A stretch of DNA of 7,914 bases from Verrucomicrobiia bacterium (GCA_026417675.1 JAOACV010000088.1:1-7914), one strand, 5' to 3'; counted from the first letter of the stretch, positions 1-6,956 are shown. The notes: generated by a model not told the origin, from the letters alone. Numbers and translations are program-made.

Positions 1-1282
1 CCTCGTTCACCGACCGCAGATATTCGCGGACCAGGGCCTGCAATTCGGGCGACAGGAACGCCTGCCGTTGTTGCGCGTGACGAAACACGCGCAGGATGCG
101 GAACGGGTCTTCGCGGAAAATCTCCCGCGATTGCGGCTCGATCACGTTGCCGCGGAAAATGAACCCATCCTTCTTCTCCAACCTGGTCCCGCGCCGAAGG
201 ATGGGCACGTGAAGGCCCAGTCGCTCGAAATACCCCGGCGGCTTCAGCGCCATCCGCAGCGCCAGCGCGTTGGTCAGTTGGAACACGTGCCGCGCGTGGC
301 GGTAATAGTCGCGCATGAAACGCTCGACCCGCCGCAACGGGTCCGGCTCCTCGTAGCGCAATCCCGTGGCCACCGCGTCCTGCAACGCCAGCGTCAGCAC
401 ATCCATCGGACGCTCCGCCACGTAATGCAGTTGCGTGCGCGCGCGCAGCAGAAAATCGTAGGCTGTTTCCAACGACTGCTGCTCATCCCGCGTCAGAAAC
501 CCGCGCGCGACCATTTCCTCCAGCGTGCGCGTGCCGTGCTTGAAGAAGCTCATCCAAAGCAGGTTTTGCAGGTCGCGCAAACCGCCGCAACCGCTCTTGA
601 TGTTCGGCTCCTGCACAGAGACCTTGTTGTCAAACTTCGCGTGACGCGCCGCCTGGTCCTTCATGCGCTGCTCGATGTATTCCTCCACGCACGGGCGAAC
701 GCAGTGTTGGAGCAGCTTTGCCTGCAACTCCTCAAACAACGACCGCTCGCCTGCCAGGAACCTCGCCTCGATGAGCGAGGTCTTCGTCTCCATGTCCTTG
801 TTGGCCTGCGCGAGGGTCTGCCGCACCGAGCGCGTCGTCCAGCCGACGTGGAAGCCCAGATCGTAAAACGGCACCACCAAGCCGTCATGTATCGCCCGTA
901 GAAACGCGTCACTGGCACGCCCCCGGCGGCTGTCTTCGTGCAACGCCAGCAGATCAATGTCGCTGAATGGATTCAGTTCGCCCCGGCCGTAGCCGCCCAG
1001 CCCGACCAGGGCCACCGCCGGCGGCTTCTGTTTCGGATGCTCCGCGCTCCAACTCGAAAGCAGGGCGCCAAACAGATGCCGCAGCACCGCGTCGGCCAGC
1101 GCCGCGTGCGCCCGCGCGATCTCCCGGCCGCCCGCGCCCAAGCCGTGCCGCTGCCGCAGGCGCCTGCGCTCATGGCGCAAAAAGCTTTCATACAACCCCA
1201 GCCGCCCGCGTCGTTCCCGGTCGGGGTTCCTCGCGTGCAGCTCCTCGGCGCGCCGCAACAGATCGTCGAACGATTCCGTCAT
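1..1282 (-). CDS. glnD: [Protein-PII] uridylyltransferase GlnD, N-terminal part (C-terminus off the left edge)
   Basis: GlnD is the cytoplasmic nitrogen sensor. It uridylylates PII proteins (GlnB/GlnK) when glutamine is low and removes the UMP when glutamine is high. About 427 residues are visible. The nucleotidyltransferase core shows GGYGRGELNPFSDIDLL at residues 96-112, with D108 and D110 as the metal-binding aspartates. The second hallmark, EPNIKSGCGGLRDLQNL, follows at about 225-241, and the GlnD-specific helical region continues to the window edge. Family members are around 850-950 residues, so the HD (uridylyl-removing) and two ACT (glutamine-sensing) domains should lie beyond base 1. 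The ATG at 1282 is well supported: an in-frame TGA lies eight codons upstream and no other ATG or GTG lies between. No frameshift is visible. The gene is divergent from the TPR gene. No Shine-Dalgarno is seen, and a candidate promoter sits directly upstream. The family assignment is near certain. Confidence 0.95.
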   Translation of the reverse strand, partial: MTESFDDLLRRAEELHARNPDRERRGRLGLYESFLRHERRRLRQRHGLGAGGREIARAHAALADAVLRHLFGALLSSWSAEHPKQKPPAVALVGLGGYGRGELNPFSDIDLLALHEDSRRGRASDAFLRAIHDGLVVPFYDLGFHVGWTTRSVRQTLAQANKDMETKTSLIEARFLAGERSLFEELQAKLLQHCVRPCVEEYIEQRMKDQAARHAKFDNKVSVQEPNIKSGCGGLRDLQNLLWMSFFKHGTRTLEEMVARGFLTRDEQQSLETAYDFLLRARTQLHYVAERPMDVLTLALQDAVATGLRYEEPDPLRRVERFMRDYYRHARHVFQLTNALALRMALKPPGYFERLGLHVPILRRGTRLEKKDGFIFRGNVIEPQSREIFREDPFRILRVFRHAQQRQAFLSPELQALVREYLRSVNE

Positions 1283-1291
1283 TTGGCGCGC

Positions 1292-1320
1292 AACATACGC
1301 AACCCATCAGCCGGTTCCAA
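1292..1320 (-). promoter_or_regulatory. Candidate sigma-70-type promoter of glnD (leaderless geometry)
   Basis: Read on the minus strand, a -35-like TTGGAA (1320-1315) and a -10-like TATGTT (1297-1292) are separated by exactly 17 bp. Each matches four of six consensus bases. The -10 box ends 9 nt before the glnD ATG, so transcription would begin about 3 nt upstream of the start codon. This would be an essentially leaderless mRNA, which agrees with the lack of a ribosome binding site. The call is inference from spacing and consensus. Confidence 0.45.
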
Positions 1321-1381
1321 GCGACTTTTGCCCCGGGCCTGTGGCGGGCCAACGCGCCGGCCAGCACGCGAAAAGCAAGTA

Positions 1382-1410
1382 TTGACGCTTCATCGCTCGG
1401 TTCGTATCGT
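1382..1410 (+). promoter_or_regulatory. Candidate sigma-70-type promoter of the TPR gene
   Basis: TTGACG (1382-1387, five of six matches to the -35 consensus) is followed after 17 bp by TATCGT (1405-1410, four of six to the -10 consensus). Transcription would start near 1417, giving a leader of about 54 nt before the ATG at 1471. The leader contains a small dyad, GACCC (1432-1436) with GGGTC (1448-1452), too short to call a regulatory structure. It is divergent from, and does not overlap, the candidate glnD promoter. Confidence 0.5.
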
Positions 1411-1470
1411 GCGGCACCTACTTTGCAACTCGACCCGGATGTTTTCGGGGTCAATCGCGATGGATGAACC

Positions 1471-2853
1471 ATGGCAGTCAAGAAACTTGAAGAGATTTCC
1501 GAACACGCGCAGGCGATTTTCGCGCGCGCCAAAGAGGCGGCCAACCGCCAGAACGACGATTATGCGATGGAGTTGATGTGCCAGCTCCTGGAGATGGAGC
1601 CGGCGTTCCTGGAGGGCCGCGTGCTCTTGGCGGCGGTGCAAAAGCGCAAGTTCCAGAGCGCCGGCGCGATCGCGCGCAAGATGGCCGCCATGAGCGCGAC
1701 GCCCGCGGCGCTCAAGGCGCAGGCGATGCTGAAGAAGAACCCCGCGCAGGCGCTGGCCGAGGCGACGCGGGTGTTGAACAGCGACCCGGTGAACGCCACG
1801 GCGCTGACGGTGCTGGCCGACGCCGCGGTGGAGATGGACCTGCCCGAAACGGCGGCCTTCGCGCTGGAGACGCTGCGGCTGGCCCGGCCCAATGATGTGA
1901 AGGTGCTCAAGCAGTTGGGCGCGCTCTACTTCAACCAGGGTGAGAATGACAAGGCGTTCCGCATTTATGAACAGGTGTTGAAGATCAAGCCCGACGACGC
2001 CGAGGCGTTCAAGGCGATGAAGGACGCCACCGCCAAGGGCGCGCTCAAGAAGGGGGGCTGGGAGCAGGAGGGCGACTACCGCTCCAAGATGAAAGACCAG
2101 GAGGAAGCCAAAGCGCTCGAACAGAAGGAGCGCGTGGTCAAGAGCGAAGAAATGCTCGCCAACTTGATCGCCGAGGCCGAAGAGAAGTTGAGCAAGGAGC
2201 CGACCAACCTCGCCGTCGCCCGACAGTTGGGGCGTCTCTATGCCCAGAACAACGATTTCGACGGCGCGCTGCACATGTTCAAACAGATCCTCCAGCGCCA
2301 GGGCAGCGACCCGGCGTTGGAGAAGGAAATCGCCGACACGGAGTTGAGGAAGATCGAGGCCGACATCGCCGCCAAGGAGGCACAGCTCCAGCAGAACCCG
2401 GACAACGCGGCCCTGAAACAGGAACTCGCCGCGGCGCGCGAGAGGCGGGATAAGTTCATTCTCGAAGAATGCGAGAAGCGCGTCGAGCGGTATCCCAACG
2501 ACCTTGGTTTCCGCTTCGAGCTGGGCGAGCTTTACTTCCAGCGCGAGAACATCAAAGGCGCCATCCAACAGTTCCAGCTCGCCATCAAGAACCCGCAGTT
2601 GCGCGTCAAGGTGCTGAACTATCTGGGCCAGTGTTTCCTGAAGCAGAAGCTGGTGGACATCGCCATCCGTCAGTTCACCACCGCCGCCTCGGAGATTCCC
2701 GGCATGGACGACACCAAGAAGGAAGTCCTCTACAACCTCGGCTTGGCCTACGACGCCAAAGGCGACAAGGAGAAGGCCGGCGAGTGCTACCAGCAGATCT
2801 ACGAGGTGGACATGGCCTACCGCGACGTCGCCAAACGGCTGGGTTTGGAATAG
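1471..2853 (+). CDS. Tetratricopeptide repeat protein, 460 residues, function unknown
   Basis: This is a soluble, mostly helical protein with no signal peptide or membrane segment, so it is probably cytoplasmic. TPR-like helix pairs are seen around residues 145-178 (LGALYFNQGENDKAFRIYEQ, followed by a KIKPDD turn), 249-280, 346-375, 380-411 and 416-450. The N-terminal 140 residues look like more degenerate repeats. Two highly charged stretches, about 183-245 and 288-340, break the repeat pattern and look like coiled-coil or extended helical linkers. TPR arrays are protein-binding scaffolds; no catalytic motif is visible and no partner can be named. The ATG at 1471 is preferred because nearby ATGs at 1460 and 1464 are out of frame. 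Only a weak GGA (1462-1464) could act as a ribosome binding site. It is divergent from glnD, so shared regulation is possible but not shown. The TPR call is firm; the biological role is unknown. Confidence 0.88.
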   Translation: MAVKKLEEISEHAQAIFARAKEAANRQNDDYAMELMCQLLEMEPAFLEGRVLLAAVQKRKFQSAGAIARKMAAMSATPAALKAQAMLKKNPAQALAEATRVLNSDPVNATALTVLADAAVEMDLPETAAFALETLRLARPNDVKVLKQLGALYFNQGENDKAFRIYEQVLKIKPDDAEAFKAMKDATAKGALKKGGWEQEGDYRSKMKDQEEAKALEQKERVVKSEEMLANLIAEAEEKLSKEPTNLAVARQLGRLYAQNNDFDGALHMFKQILQRQGSDPALEKEIADTELRKIEADIAAKEAQLQQNPDNAALKQELAAARERRDKFILEECEKRVERYPNDLGFRFELGELYFQRENIKGAIQQFQLAIKNPQLRVKVLNYLGQCFLKQKLVDIAIRQFTTAASEIPGMDDTKKEVLYNLGLAYDAKGDKEKAGECYQQIYEVDMAYRDVAKRLGLE

Positions 2854-3203
2854 ATGCCGCGGGCTATCCTTCGAACAGCCTCGCCCCCGCAGGTCAGCGA
2901 CGTGACAATCCGCCACTTGCGCGACAAAGCCGCGGAAGGCGCTGTCAAGACGGTTACGAGCCTGTCGGACTTGGCTTGCAGCCCAAGGGAGCAATCCGGA
3001 GCCGTTCGGATGACGAAGGAGATGTGCGGAATGCGCGCGGTCTGAGGATCCTCGGCGGTGCAAAGGCGCAGGCGCCCCGGTTGGCCAAAGGGTTTCCTAC
3101 GGCTGGAAGTTCGCACGGCTCCAGCTTGCATGTTTCGCCCTCAGGTTTTACTTGCTTGCCGGCGCGGGGTCGTTAGGCTGCATGTCAACCGAAATTCGAG
3201 AAC
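2854..3203. other. 350-bp intergenic region, no convincing gene; possible dispersed repeat
   Basis: A 63-codon frame begins immediately after the TPR stop (2854-3045) and a 104-codon minus-strand frame spans 2817-3131. Neither has a ribosome binding site, recognisable domain or gene-like composition. Small dyads are present: the 10-bp palindrome GAGGATCCTC at 3044-3053, ATCCG (2994-2998) with CGGAT (3007-3011), and GCTGGA (3102-3107) with TCCAGC (3120-3125). None is followed by a T-run, so no intrinsic terminator is called. The last part contains a weak promoter candidate for the downstream oxidoreductase. The stretch is long for such a compact region and may be an intergenic repeat element; copy number cannot be judged here. 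Confidence 0.5.
3152..3179 (+). promoter_or_regulatory. Weak candidate promoter of the oxidoreductase gene
   Basis: TTGCTT (3152-3157) and TAGGCT (3174-3179) are separated by 16 bp. Each matches only three of the six consensus bases of a sigma-70 promoter. Transcription would start near 3186, giving a leader of about 18 nt. This is the best-placed candidate upstream of the ATG at 3204, but chance occurrence is quite possible. Confidence 0.25.
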
Positions 3204-4628
3204 ATGAAACACATCACGCAAATCTCCCGTCGCTCATTCCTCCAACAGATCGGCGCAGCCAGTCTCGGCGCGTTCGCGCTGCCGCAGATGCTGCCGTCGC
3301 GCGCGTTCGGCGCGAACGACAGGCTCAATATCGCCGTCCTTGGCTGCGGTAACCGCAGCCGGCAACTGCTGGCCGCGGTGATCCAGGCTGGCGAGAACGT
3401 CATTGCGCTGTGCGACGTGCATGCCTCGCAGATTGCCCGCTTGAAGTCCGGCGACACGAGCGGCAAGAAAAAGAAGAAGGGCGGAAACGATTTCAGCGCG
3501 GCGCTCGCGAAGGCGGCGGTCTATGAGGATTACCGCAAGCTGATTGAAAAGGAAAAGACGGCGGACGCGATCATCATCGCCTCGGGCCAGCACTGGCATC
3601 TTGCGATGAGCAAGCTCTGTTTGCAAGCAGGCAAACACGTGTTCTGCGAAAAGCCGCTGGCCCACAGCGCGGCCGAGGCGCGCGAGATCGCCAACATGAT
3701 GCCCGGCTGCAAGCTGGCGACGCAGATCGGCACGCAGGGCGGCGCGACCGACACGTTCCGCCGCAGCATGGAGATCATCCAGGCGGGCGTGCTCGGCCAG
3801 ATCCGGGAGGTGCATTGCTGGATCAACCGCTTCTTCCCGCCGAGCGAGGCCGTCAACATGCAGGCCGATCCAATTCCGGAGGGTTTGAATTGGGATTTCT
3901 GGTGTGGCCCGTCGCGATTGCTGCCGTTCAAGGAATACTATCTCGGCGGCTGCCTCAAATGGGGCCGCTGGTTCGAGTTTGGCGATGGTCATCTCGCCGA
4001 CATGGGCGCTCACGCGCACAACCTGCCGTTGCGCGCGCTCAAACTCGGCCCGCCGGTCCGCATCACGCCGAAGTTCGGCGAGCCGATCAAGGACAGCTAT
4101 CCGTCGTGGGCGACGTTCCGGTGGGACTTCGCCGCTCGCGAGCACTTCGACCCCGTCAGCGTGTGGTGGCACGACGGCGAAAAAGCTGGCCCGCCCGACT
4201 ATCTGACGGCGGATCTGAAGGCGACCTACGGCAGCGTGCCGACCAACGGCGTGTTGTTCATTGGTGAGAAGGGGATCCTGTGCTCCGACGCGTGGGGCCG
4301 AGGCGGCGTCATGCGACTCAAGGACGACGCCAACCCCAAGTGCCGCGGCGTGCTCGACCACGAAGCCGCGAAATCCGTCCCCGTGACCTACCCGCGCTGC
4401 CCCGATCAGAACCACATGCTGGAGTGGCTGCTCGCGTGCAAGGGCGGCCCGAAGACATTCCAAGGCTTCGACATTGCCGCGCAGGCCGCCGAGTTTGGCA
4501 TGACCGGCATTGTGGCGCTGCGCGTGGGCCAGCCCATCGAGTGGGACAGCCAGAATCTGAAAGCCAAAGGCTGCCCCGAAGCCGACCGCTTCATCCATCT
4601 GCCCGTGCGCAAGAAGTGGCTCGCGTAA
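3204..4628 (+). CDS. Tat-exported Gfo/Idh/MocA family oxidoreductase, 474 residues
   Basis: This is a predicted NAD(P)-dependent dehydrogenase acting on a sugar, sugar acid or inositol-like compound; the substrate cannot be read from sequence. Residues 8-15 (SRRSFLQQ) form a twin-arginine motif with R9 and R10. A hydrophobic stretch follows (16-30), with a plausible cleavage site after AFG (34-36), so the protein is probably exported folded. The Rossmann motif GCGNRS is at 47-52, GQHWH at 128-132, and the family EKP motif at 149-151 with likely catalytic K150. D266 and H270 (DMGAH) fit the D-x3-H active-site pattern. Five consecutive lysines (88-92) sit in a loop of the N-terminal domain. Length is normal for the secreted subgroup common in Planctomycetota and Verrucomicrobiota. 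The nearby ATG at 3182 is out of frame, so 3204 is the start; no strong ribosome binding site is seen. It appears monocistronic. The family is certain, the export likely, the substrate unknown. Confidence 0.93.
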   Translation: MKHITQISRRSFLQQIGAASLGAFALPQMLPSRAFGANDRLNIAVLGCGNRSRQLLAAVIQAGENVIALCDVHASQIARLKSGDTSGKKKKKGGNDFSAALAKAAVYEDYRKLIEKEKTADAIIIASGQHWHLAMSKLCLQAGKHVFCEKPLAHSAAEAREIANMMPGCKLATQIGTQGGATDTFRRSMEIIQAGVLGQIREVHCWINRFFPPSEAVNMQADPIPEGLNWDFWCGPSRLLPFKEYYLGGCLKWGRWFEFGDGHLADMGAHAHNLPLRALKLGPPVRITPKFGEPIKDSYPSWATFRWDFAAREHFDPVSVWWHDGEKAGPPDYLTADLKATYGSVPTNGVLFIGEKGILCSDAWGRGGVMRLKDDANPKCRGVLDHEAAKSVPVTYPRCPDQNHMLEWLLACKGGPKTFQGFDIAAQAAEFGMTGIVALRVGQPIEWDSQNLKAKGCPEADRFIHLPVRKKWLA

Positions 4629-4840
4629 GGAGCGCCCTTTAACCGCTTGCAGGCGCCGACGTGAGCCGGCGAGTGACACGAGCGCCAGCGTCTTGGAGTC
4701 CTCAGGTCGGCGATCGCAAACTGTCGTTCCTTGGTGAACTCCACTCACGCCGCCAGCGGCCGCTACATTGTTCCGGCTTTAGAAAACGCCCGCCCGAAAA
4801 TCCCTCGCGCTTCTGTCGCGGGCCGTATAATCTGCGGGCC
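4629..4840. other. 212-bp intergenic region upstream of the cyclase gene
   Basis: No gene is supported. The cyclase frame is open back to an ATG at 4661, but that 60-residue extension is rich in Arg and Pro and would place untypical sequence before the first membrane segment. A GC-rich dyad CGCCG (4654-4658) with CGGCG (4667-4671) and an 8-nt loop lies 25 nt after the oxidoreductase stop. It has no T-run, so it is at best a weak terminator or part of a repeat. The 3' end carries a perfect -10 box. Confidence 0.5.
4826..4831 (+). promoter_or_regulatory. Perfect -10 box TATAAT immediately upstream of the cyclase gene
   Basis: TATAAT is a six-of-six match in GC-rich surroundings, ending 9 nt before the ATG at 4841. 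The expected transcription start is near 4838, so the mRNA would be leaderless or have a leader of about 3 nt. No good -35 hexamer lies 16-18 bp upstream, so activator dependence is possible. The heptamer GCGGGCC occurs directly on both sides of the box (4818-4824 and 4834-4840). Confidence 0.6.
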
Positions 4841-6952
4841 ATGCCGACGGTGTTTCGCTCCAAGCCGGTTTCGATCCGCTGGAGTCTGCTGCGGAACGTC
4901 CTGCTGTTGCTGGCGCTGGTGTCACTGGCGCTGCTGGCCACCTCCTACATCCTCGACACGCGGCTGGAGCGGAAACTCTCGCAGCAGTTGATCGAGCGCG
5001 CAGCCTCCGAGACGGAGCTGGAGTTGCGGCGCTTCTTCAACCCGGTGAGCTACTCCTGCCTCATCGCGGACCGATGGACGCGGGCGGGGTTGTTGAGCCT
5101 GGATGCGCCGGCGCAGATCAACAAGCTGCTGATCCCGCTGATGCTGGCGTTGCCGGAGGTCAACGGGTTTGCCGCGGCCGACGCTCACGGCGACAGCTAC
5201 ATCCTGATGGAATCGGGGACGAACTGGATGAGCTGCGAGATTCGCCCCGCGCTTTGGCCCGGCCAGGCGCGCTGGCGGCGGTGGAACCACGACGGCGGCG
5301 AAGTGGCGGAATGGCGTGAGGAAATCAGTTTCGACGCCCGGTTGCGCCCGTGGTATCGGGGCGCGCTCGCCGAGGGCCATCAGCCGGCCGCCGTGCCCAC
5401 CGACGCGGAAGCGGGCTTGGTTTTCTGGACGCAGCCTTACATTTTCTTCAAGACCCAGCAGCCGGGGCTGACGGTGGCGGTTTGCTCCCACACGACCAAC
5501 CAACAGCCTGTGGTGCTGGCCTTCGACGTGCCCTTGGATTCGATCTCGCTTTACACCCGCCGGCTCGCGCCCAGCAAGAACGGGATGGCGTTCGTGATGA
5601 CCGATGAGGAGCGGGTGTTGGGTCTGCCGCAGTTCACGCCGGAGACGGTCAAGCCGCTGATTCCGGCGCGCGAACTGGCGGCGCCGGCGATACGCGATGT
5701 CCTGGCGCATTGGCGGTCGCGGGGCAAACCGCCCGGGGCGTTGATGCGACTGCCCGTGGGTGACCAGATTTGGTGGGCGACGCTGCGGCCGTATCGGCTG
5801 GGGCGCTTGCAGCTCTGGATCGCCGTCATGGTGCCCAACGACGATTTCGTGGCCGAAGTGCGCACGCAGCGGCAGCATATGATGACAATCATGGCGGCGG
5901 CGCTGCTGCTCGGCGTCGGCATGGTGGTGGTGATGTCCCATCGTTACAGCCAGCCGCTGCGCGCACTGGTGCGGCAAACCGAGCGCATCCAGACCCTCGA
6001 CCTCGCCGGCGACCAGCCGTTGGAGTCCCGCTTGACCGAGGTGCGGCAACTGGCCGACGCGCACGACCGGATGCGCACCGCGTTGGAGTCGTTCAGCCGC
6101 TACGTGCCCGTCGGCGTCGTGCGCGACCTGCTGGGCCGGGGCGAGGCGGCGCGGATCGGCGGGCGCATCGAGGTGCTGAGCGTTTTGTTCAGCGACATCC
6201 ATGATTTCACCGCCATCGCCGAAAGTATGGGGCCGGACCTGCTGGCGCGGCATCTGACCGACTACTTCGGCGCGATCCAGGAGGTGCTGGACCAGCACCA
6301 TGCGACGGTGGACAAGTTCATCGGCGATGCCGTGCTGGCGTTCTGGGGCGCGCCGCATTTCGATCCGCTGCACGCGCTGCACGCGGTGCAGGCGGCGCTT
6401 GCGTGCCGGCAGAAGATCGCCGAGTTCAACCGCGCCGCGGCGGCGCGCGGCCAGCCGCCGTTGCGGACGAGTTTCGGCATCGCCACCGGCCCCGTCGTGG
6501 TCGGCAACGTCGGCTCGCCGTCGCGGCTTAACTACAGCGTGCTGGGCAACACCGTCAACATCGCCTCGCGGCTGGAGGGCATCAACCGTCACTACGGGAC
6601 CGACATCCTCGTCTCAAAGGCCGTGGTCGAGGCCACAGGCGACACGTTCCTCTGGCGCAGGGTGGATTGCGTCGCCGTCAAGGGCGCCGCCAGCGCGATG
6701 GAGATCTACGAACCTCTCGGCGCGCGCGGGCAAGTGCCGGACGAAATCATCGCCTTCAAGACCGCATACGAGGCCGGTCTGGCCGCCTACCAGTCGCGCG
6801 CGTTTCAGGAAGCGGTCGCGATTTTCAGCCGGCTCAACGAGAAACATCCGGACAACCAGTCCGTCCAAGTCCTGCTCCGCCGCAGCCGGGAGGCCGAGGC
6901 GAACCCGCCGTCGGCAGACGGCGACCTCACGTTCCGGTTCCAGAGCAAGTAA
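4841..6952 (+). CDS. Membrane-bound class III adenylate/guanylate cyclase with dCache sensor and HAMP domain
   Basis: Predicted receptor cyclase of 703 residues making cAMP (less likely cGMP) in response to an extracytoplasmic ligand. Order: transmembrane helix about 17-36; periplasmic dCache domain about 40-340 with the family pattern RLRPWY (167-172), TQPY (197-200) and AFD (227-229); second helix about 346-366; HAMP linker about 367-416; cyclase domain about 441-625. Both metal-binding aspartates are present, D452 (FSDIHDF) and D496 (KFIGD), as are purine-contacting K492 and transition-state residues N573 and R577 (VNIASR). The second purine-specifying position is Ser (S566, YSVLG) where adenylate cyclases usually have Asp or Thr. 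A C-terminal TPR-like helix pair follows (about 640-685). ATG 4841 is chosen over ATG 4661 because it directly precedes a normal basic N-terminus and first helix, and a TATAAT box lies just upstream. The ligand and exact product are unknown. Confidence 0.92.
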   Translation: MPTVFRSKPVSIRWSLLRNVLLLLALVSLALLATSYILDTRLERKLSQQLIERAASETELELRRFFNPVSYSCLIADRWTRAGLLSLDAPAQINKLLIPLMLALPEVNGFAAADAHGDSYILMESGTNWMSCEIRPALWPGQARWRRWNHDGGEVAEWREEISFDARLRPWYRGALAEGHQPAAVPTDAEAGLVFWTQPYIFFKTQQPGLTVAVCSHTTNQQPVVLAFDVPLDSISLYTRRLAPSKNGMAFVMTDEERVLGLPQFTPETVKPLIPARELAAPAIRDVLAHWRSRGKPPGALMRLPVGDQIWWATLRPYRLGRLQLWIAVMVPNDDFVAEVRTQRQHMMTIMAAALLLGVGMVVVMSHRYSQPLRALVRQTERIQTLDLAGDQPLESRLTEVRQLADAHDRMRTALESFSRYVPVGVVRDLLGRGEAARIGGRIEVLSVLFSDIHDFTAIAESMGPDLLARHLTDYFGAIQEVLDQHHATVDKFIGDAVLAFWGAPHFDPLHALHAVQAALACRQKIAEFNRAAAARGQPPLRTSFGIATGPVVVGNVGSPSRLNYSVLGNTVNIASRLEGINRHYGTDILVSKAVVEATGDTFLWRRVDCVAVKGAASAMEIYEPLGARGQVPDEIIAFKTAYEAGLAAYQSRAFQEAVAIFSRLNEKHPDNQSVQVLLRRSREAEANPPSADGDLTFRFQSK

Positions 6953-6956
6953 CGGG

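Noticed and set aside
68..901. 277-codon plus-strand open frame
   Set aside because: It lies antisense to glnD, which has clear family motifs along the same interval. The Arg/Gln/His-rich translation is typical of a shadow frame in GC-rich DNA.
2854..3045. 63-codon frame starting directly after the TPR stop
   Set aside because: The abutting ATG looked like translational coupling, but there is no ribosome binding site, no hydrophobic or domain pattern, and gene-unlike composition.
1390..3063. 557-codon minus-strand open frame antisense to the TPR gene
   Set aside because: Its Leu/Val/His-rich translation mirrors TPR codons and shows no domain. The opposite strand carries regular TPR units.
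2990..3126. Intrinsic terminator after the TPR gene
   Set aside because: The available stems are 5-6 bp, have 8-12-nt loops and lack a following T-run.
3234..4748. 504-codon minus-strand open frame
   Set aside because: It is a shadow of the Gfo/Idh/MocA gene, with no recognisable motif and Arg/Ala-biased composition.
4661..4840. 60-residue N-terminal extension of the cyclase from the upstream ATG
   Set aside because: The Arg/Pro-rich extension is atypical before a signal-anchor helix, and the TATAAT box would lie inside it. The start at 4841 fits better.
4922..6592. 556-codon minus-strand open frame
   Set aside because: It is antisense to the cyclase gene. The His/Arg/Gln-rich composition is a GC-skew artefact.
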